64,000 nucleotides of DNA from Pogonophryne albipinna (Eukaryota; Chordata; Actinopteri; Perciformes; Artedidraconidae): NCBI GenBank assembly GCA_028583405.1, contig CM053250.1:40411010-40475009 (forward strand), in the 5' to 3' direction. Position 1 is the stretch's first letter. Each line of letters opens with the position of its first letter. The translations under genes and the position numbers were made by a program. Below the pieces are notes generated by a model. The model saw nothing but the letters and a program-made list of their open reading frames with translations, had not been told where the DNA came from and did no database searches. Positions 60,801 to 64,000 of this stretch are shown one piece after another.

Positions 60801-63559
60801 TTGGCAAAATTGTAAAAAAGGAAGGACCTCCACTTCAAAATATAACATGCTAATCAAATATGACCCCAACGTTAATATAACAATGTCAGGAGACAGTTAC
60901 ATGAGAAACCATTCATCATGATATGGCACTACGGAGCACACTTTATGAAGCTCTGTAGCTCTGGAGATTTGAAGGGTGTTTTTTTGTTTTTTTTTGCAAA
61001 TGATGCACAAAGAAAGTAAACCTAGCAGGACAAAGGCATGCACAATGAGACTGAGGCTAAAGAAGAACTCACACCAATGGTAAAGTGGTATAAATAAAAA
61101 CGTACTATTGCATGTAATACTGTCTAGCGTAAACATGCTGGAGCCACATGAGCTGCTGGGGGCTGTACAGAGAGTAGGTGGGGAAGGCTGGCTGGAGCAT
61201 CTGTGGAGGCCTGAAGGAGAAACACACTGTTCACATCCGCTCACACCGATACCAAACACAGCAGTCAAAGAACCAGAACAACAATATGGTTTTCAAATAC
61301 AAGGAGCTTGATTTGGAGTATAACGTTTCCTACATAAACACAGTATAGTGTAGTATATGCAAATATGAGCAAATATAAAAATGTCATAAAAAACTATTAA
61401 AGGTGGGGTAGGTAAGTTTGAGAAACCGGCTCGAGATACACTTTTTGTTATATTCCATAGAATGCTCTTAACATCCCGATAGCAATGAATATCTGAAGTG
61501 CTTTGACAACAAATCCATTAAAAAATGTCATCAGTGGAAGCCGTAGTACTGTAAAAAGCACGACCAATCATCTGAGCCGGCCCGGCTAAAGTAACTGGAT
61601 GGCCTACCTGCCTGTCAGCCTTCCATCTGTGCACAAACTTATCTCGTGCCCTCATTGGTCATGTGCGCGTTCGTATGTGTTGGAGGAGGGGCTCTGTGAG
61701 GAAGTGGCAGATTTCTTCCGGCTGTGTATTTTCAAATTCTAGCGCACTCGAGCTGGTTTCTCCAAAATGACATACCCCACCTTTAATATGTCACAACAAT
61801 TGTACAAGTTATATAAAAGTAGATGGGCCTTGTTGTTGAAGCAACTAACTGCCTGGAAGAAGAGAACAAATATTAAAGGAAGAGATAGTGTGGGAATTGT
61901 TGTTACGAAAGAACTTCCCTGAACATATCCGGTATACTCTTAACTGTTGATGTCCAGCCATGCCAATGCAATCTAATACAGTTAAGAAGATGCATCATTT
62001 CTTCTTGTATGACTTACACTAGAGCAGCAGGCCATGCTGGTGGAGACAGGGGGGCTGGTGTGTGAGCTGCAGCAGCTGAAGGTGAAGAGGTGTGCCTCCT
62101 CTGCCTCAGTGAGGGTGAGCTGGGGGGCTGGACTGAGGATGAGGGGCCAGAAGGACTCGGAGGACCAGAGCCTGCCTGAGGACGGGGGGGACCGGGCTGC
62201 TCTGTCTCTTTGGTCTGCAGAGGCAACAACAGTTTGAACTTTTTTCAAATGTAAGCAATATATTGGATGTCCCTCAGCACTACAGAAAATATACTTTCAT
62301 ACGTCTGTAGATATAAGCTTTAGGGTCCAGTGTGTAAAAGCACTTGGAGGTTGTGCAGCCTTGGTTTAGCAGAGCAGGGTTGTGAAACTAAGGCCAGGTA
62401 TCATAAGCTTTACTTGTATCTCTAAAGAGTAGCTGGGTTCTGAAAGATGAGCCCGGAAGTGAAACAGTTGCACTCAGTAGTGGGAGTTTTCTAATGCAAG
62501 ACGAGATATAGAATGAGACAATAACATTTAAAAGGCTGTATATAAGTAAAGAAAACAACACATTGAGTTCTAATGCTACCTTTTGGTATGCAATGATTTA
62601 CTCATATGCCACAACAATATTATGTTCCTGTGTTAAAATATCATAATTTGAGGGCTTTTTTTAAGCTCATATTGATAGATGTGAATGTTGGCAATTAAAT
62701 GAGCATGTATATATTTCTGCTACCCCTTAAAGTCTTCATGCCAACCCAATAATTGTTCTAGATCCGCCACTGACCTCTTACCCGTGTTATTTAGGTGACA
62801 ACTGTACCTGCATTACATGGATGTGTGGCCCGCAGATGAACAAAAACACAAGGAGGGAATCGGTCATGTTGACAGTGACTAACAACACACACCCGTGTGA
62901 TTCCTGCTGAAATGTCCTTGGACACGCATGACACCTATTGTGTGCTGGGAACAAACACCTGCTGTCACGAAAAGACACGTCGCTTCCCACTTGAAAAATA
63001 ACTGGGAAGATTCTGTTGAGCTTGTGAGAATAGTTCAGTGTGACTACTCTTACCTTAGGTCTAGCTCCCAGGGGGCCTTGGGCCGGAGTCCTAGTAGCAC
63101 ACACCAGGTGCAGTGTGGGAAACGAGTCAGTCTGAGAAACGGACATAAATGTCTGATTAGAAAAGCTACATGGTAAAACACAATGCTATATTCAAGCCTT
63201 TACGTTGGACATCATTTTGCCCAATCACGATGAAATGTTGTTCTGACAATCAATTAACTTTGAAAAACAGTGTTGTGTTCTTCATACACCCGTACTTAAT
63301 TTAAAAAGACAATATTTTTACTAAGAATGCTAAGTGGAGTAACTTTTGGTTATATAGTCCAATATAAAACATATGCCACAATATCTGAAGCAACCACTTT
63401 TCATTAGGCCCATTAAGTGAAAAACTCTCCCAAAGAACACATGCCAAAGTACAGTAAACAGAGCCATATGCTGTCACATACCTGTCTGAAGAGGTCTTTA
63501 ATGGGCAGATGATCTGGCAGCAGTTTACCACCATAGATCAGTCTCTGGTCACTTGTAGC
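57822..63559 (-). CDS. herpud1: HERPUD1, exons after the first (5' end outside window)
   Basis: HERPUD1 is a stress-induced ER-membrane protein with an N-terminal ubiquitin-like domain that acts in ER-associated degradation with the HRD1 ligase. Exons on the minus strand: 63482-63559, 63054-63131, 62018-62214, 61106-61210, 60051-60423 (or from 60459), 58216-58330, 57822-58010. The motifs in order are RLIYGGKLLPDHLPIKDLF and LHLVCATRTP (end of the ubiquitin-like domain), SLRQRR, PQQLMWLQHVYARQYYMQ, ANQNMRMNAQGGPV, RDWLDWMYSAA, a membrane hairpin (FGVLLMIVYF and RFLLVMSTLLLMYL), VGWFPFR, and the end TAWVFLKTFFSSLIPE to the stop at 57822. The first coding part lies beyond 64000. All junction phases agree except at the start of exon 60423, where two frames each show plausible sequence. 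Confidence 0.9.
58331..60050. other. HERPUD1 intron
   Basis: A 1.7-kb intron between exons 60051-60423 and 58216-58330. At about 59625-59750 it holds GGTCTTGGTCTCGG-type repeats ending GACTACAACAC, the terminus of a fish hAT family. Nothing else was recognised. Confidence 0.6.
60459..61105. other. HERPUD1 intron, no further exon seen
   Basis: AT-rich intron sequence. I looked for a small exon that would correct the phase of the next exon and did not find one. Confidence 0.5.
61401..61782. mobile_element. TTAA-target MITE, copy 2, in HERPUD1 intron
   Basis: Ends AGGTGGGGTAGGTAAGTTTG and an imperfect complement are flanked by TTAA (61397-61400, 61783-61786). It is longer than copy 1 at 31818-32104, with shared outer parts in the opposite internal arrangement. 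Confidence 0.8.
62215..63053. other. HERPUD1 intron, no gene seen
   Basis: A short fragment GATCCGCCACTGA near 62762 resembles a hAT end. Otherwise this is unassigned intron sequence. Confidence 0.5.
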
Positions 63560-64000
63560 CTACAGAGAAACACATTTAGTCAGTTACACAAACAGAGCGG
63601 AGTGACTACAAGGGTGACATATTTACATACACACAAATGTACATAGTAGTGTAAACGGGAACAATCCAGTGCATAGACCTGCATAGATTTGTAACACATA
63701 ATTAAGTGGTATAACATACAAGTGTAATTTATTATCTATAAACGTTGGCCTTGTTTTACTGTTTTGAAACAGGAGTTCCAAATAATAAATAAAATAATGA
63801 AATATGGTAAGGTACACAAGGGTTTTGAAATCATATATATATATATATATTGTAACCATTATATAAAATGACATACACTGTGATATGAGATGTTGCACAT
63901 ATCACCCACCACTAATACTATACAAGTATATTTTTATCATAACTTTTCTAAATGATGTATTTAGGTAATATATGTTTCTCCCAGCCCTGGTGCAGCCGGT
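63560..64000. other. HERPUD1 intron to window end
   Basis: AT-rich sequence with an (AT)n run near 63832-63851. No upstream HERPUD1 exon was recognised before 64000. Confidence 0.5.

Overview
This is a repeat-dense stretch of a ray-finned fish genome, most likely a percomorph teleost. The evidence is two vertebrate genes with canonical GT-AG introns plus a typical teleost transposon mix: L2 and Rex1-like LINEs, BEL/Pao, DIRS, many hAT elements, a Helitron and a tRNA-derived SINE. No bacterial, organellar or CRISPR features were seen.

Host genes. Two neighbouring genes lie on the minus strand. HERPUD1 (about 63.6 to 57.8 kb, 5' end outside the window) encodes an ER-membrane protein of ER-associated degradation. 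CETP (about 47.8 to 35.7 kb) encodes a secreted BPI-fold lipid-transfer protein. HERPUD1 followed by CETP in the same orientation is the arrangement known in other vertebrates, which supports both calls. I placed 12 CETP exons and 7 HERPUD1 exons by splice sites and reading phase. The C-terminal CETP exons were not found. HERPUD1 exon 60051-60423 shows a one-base frame conflict.

Layout. 1-8.0 kb: repeat relics, a degenerate tandem array split by a hAT element with a perfect 8-bp target-site duplication (TSD), an element with a 7-bp TSD, and a foldback MITE. 8.3-34.5 kb: one broken BEL/Pao retrotransposon holding a deep nest. An L2 LINE sits in its RNase H region. A hAT sits in the L2, a second hAT in that hAT, a third and fourth hAT in the second, and a SINE in the third: six levels. 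Other insertions in the BEL are two abutting hATs, a solo LTR, a TIR element, and a further hAT pair in its 3' LTR. 34.5-47.8 kb: CETP, whose introns carry two Rex1-like LINE pieces, a Helitron-like element and a 147-bp tandem array with RFX X-box-like cores. 48.7-53.8 kb: a decayed DIRS retrotransposon between the two genes. 54-64 kb: intergenic DNA, then HERPUD1.

The most unusual signals are the nest, whose order of insertion can be read from the TSDs, and the 147-bp array with a sixfold higher-order period. All mobile-element coding regions seen are broken by stops, frameshifts, insertions or lost catalytic residues. I saw no intact new protein-coding system.
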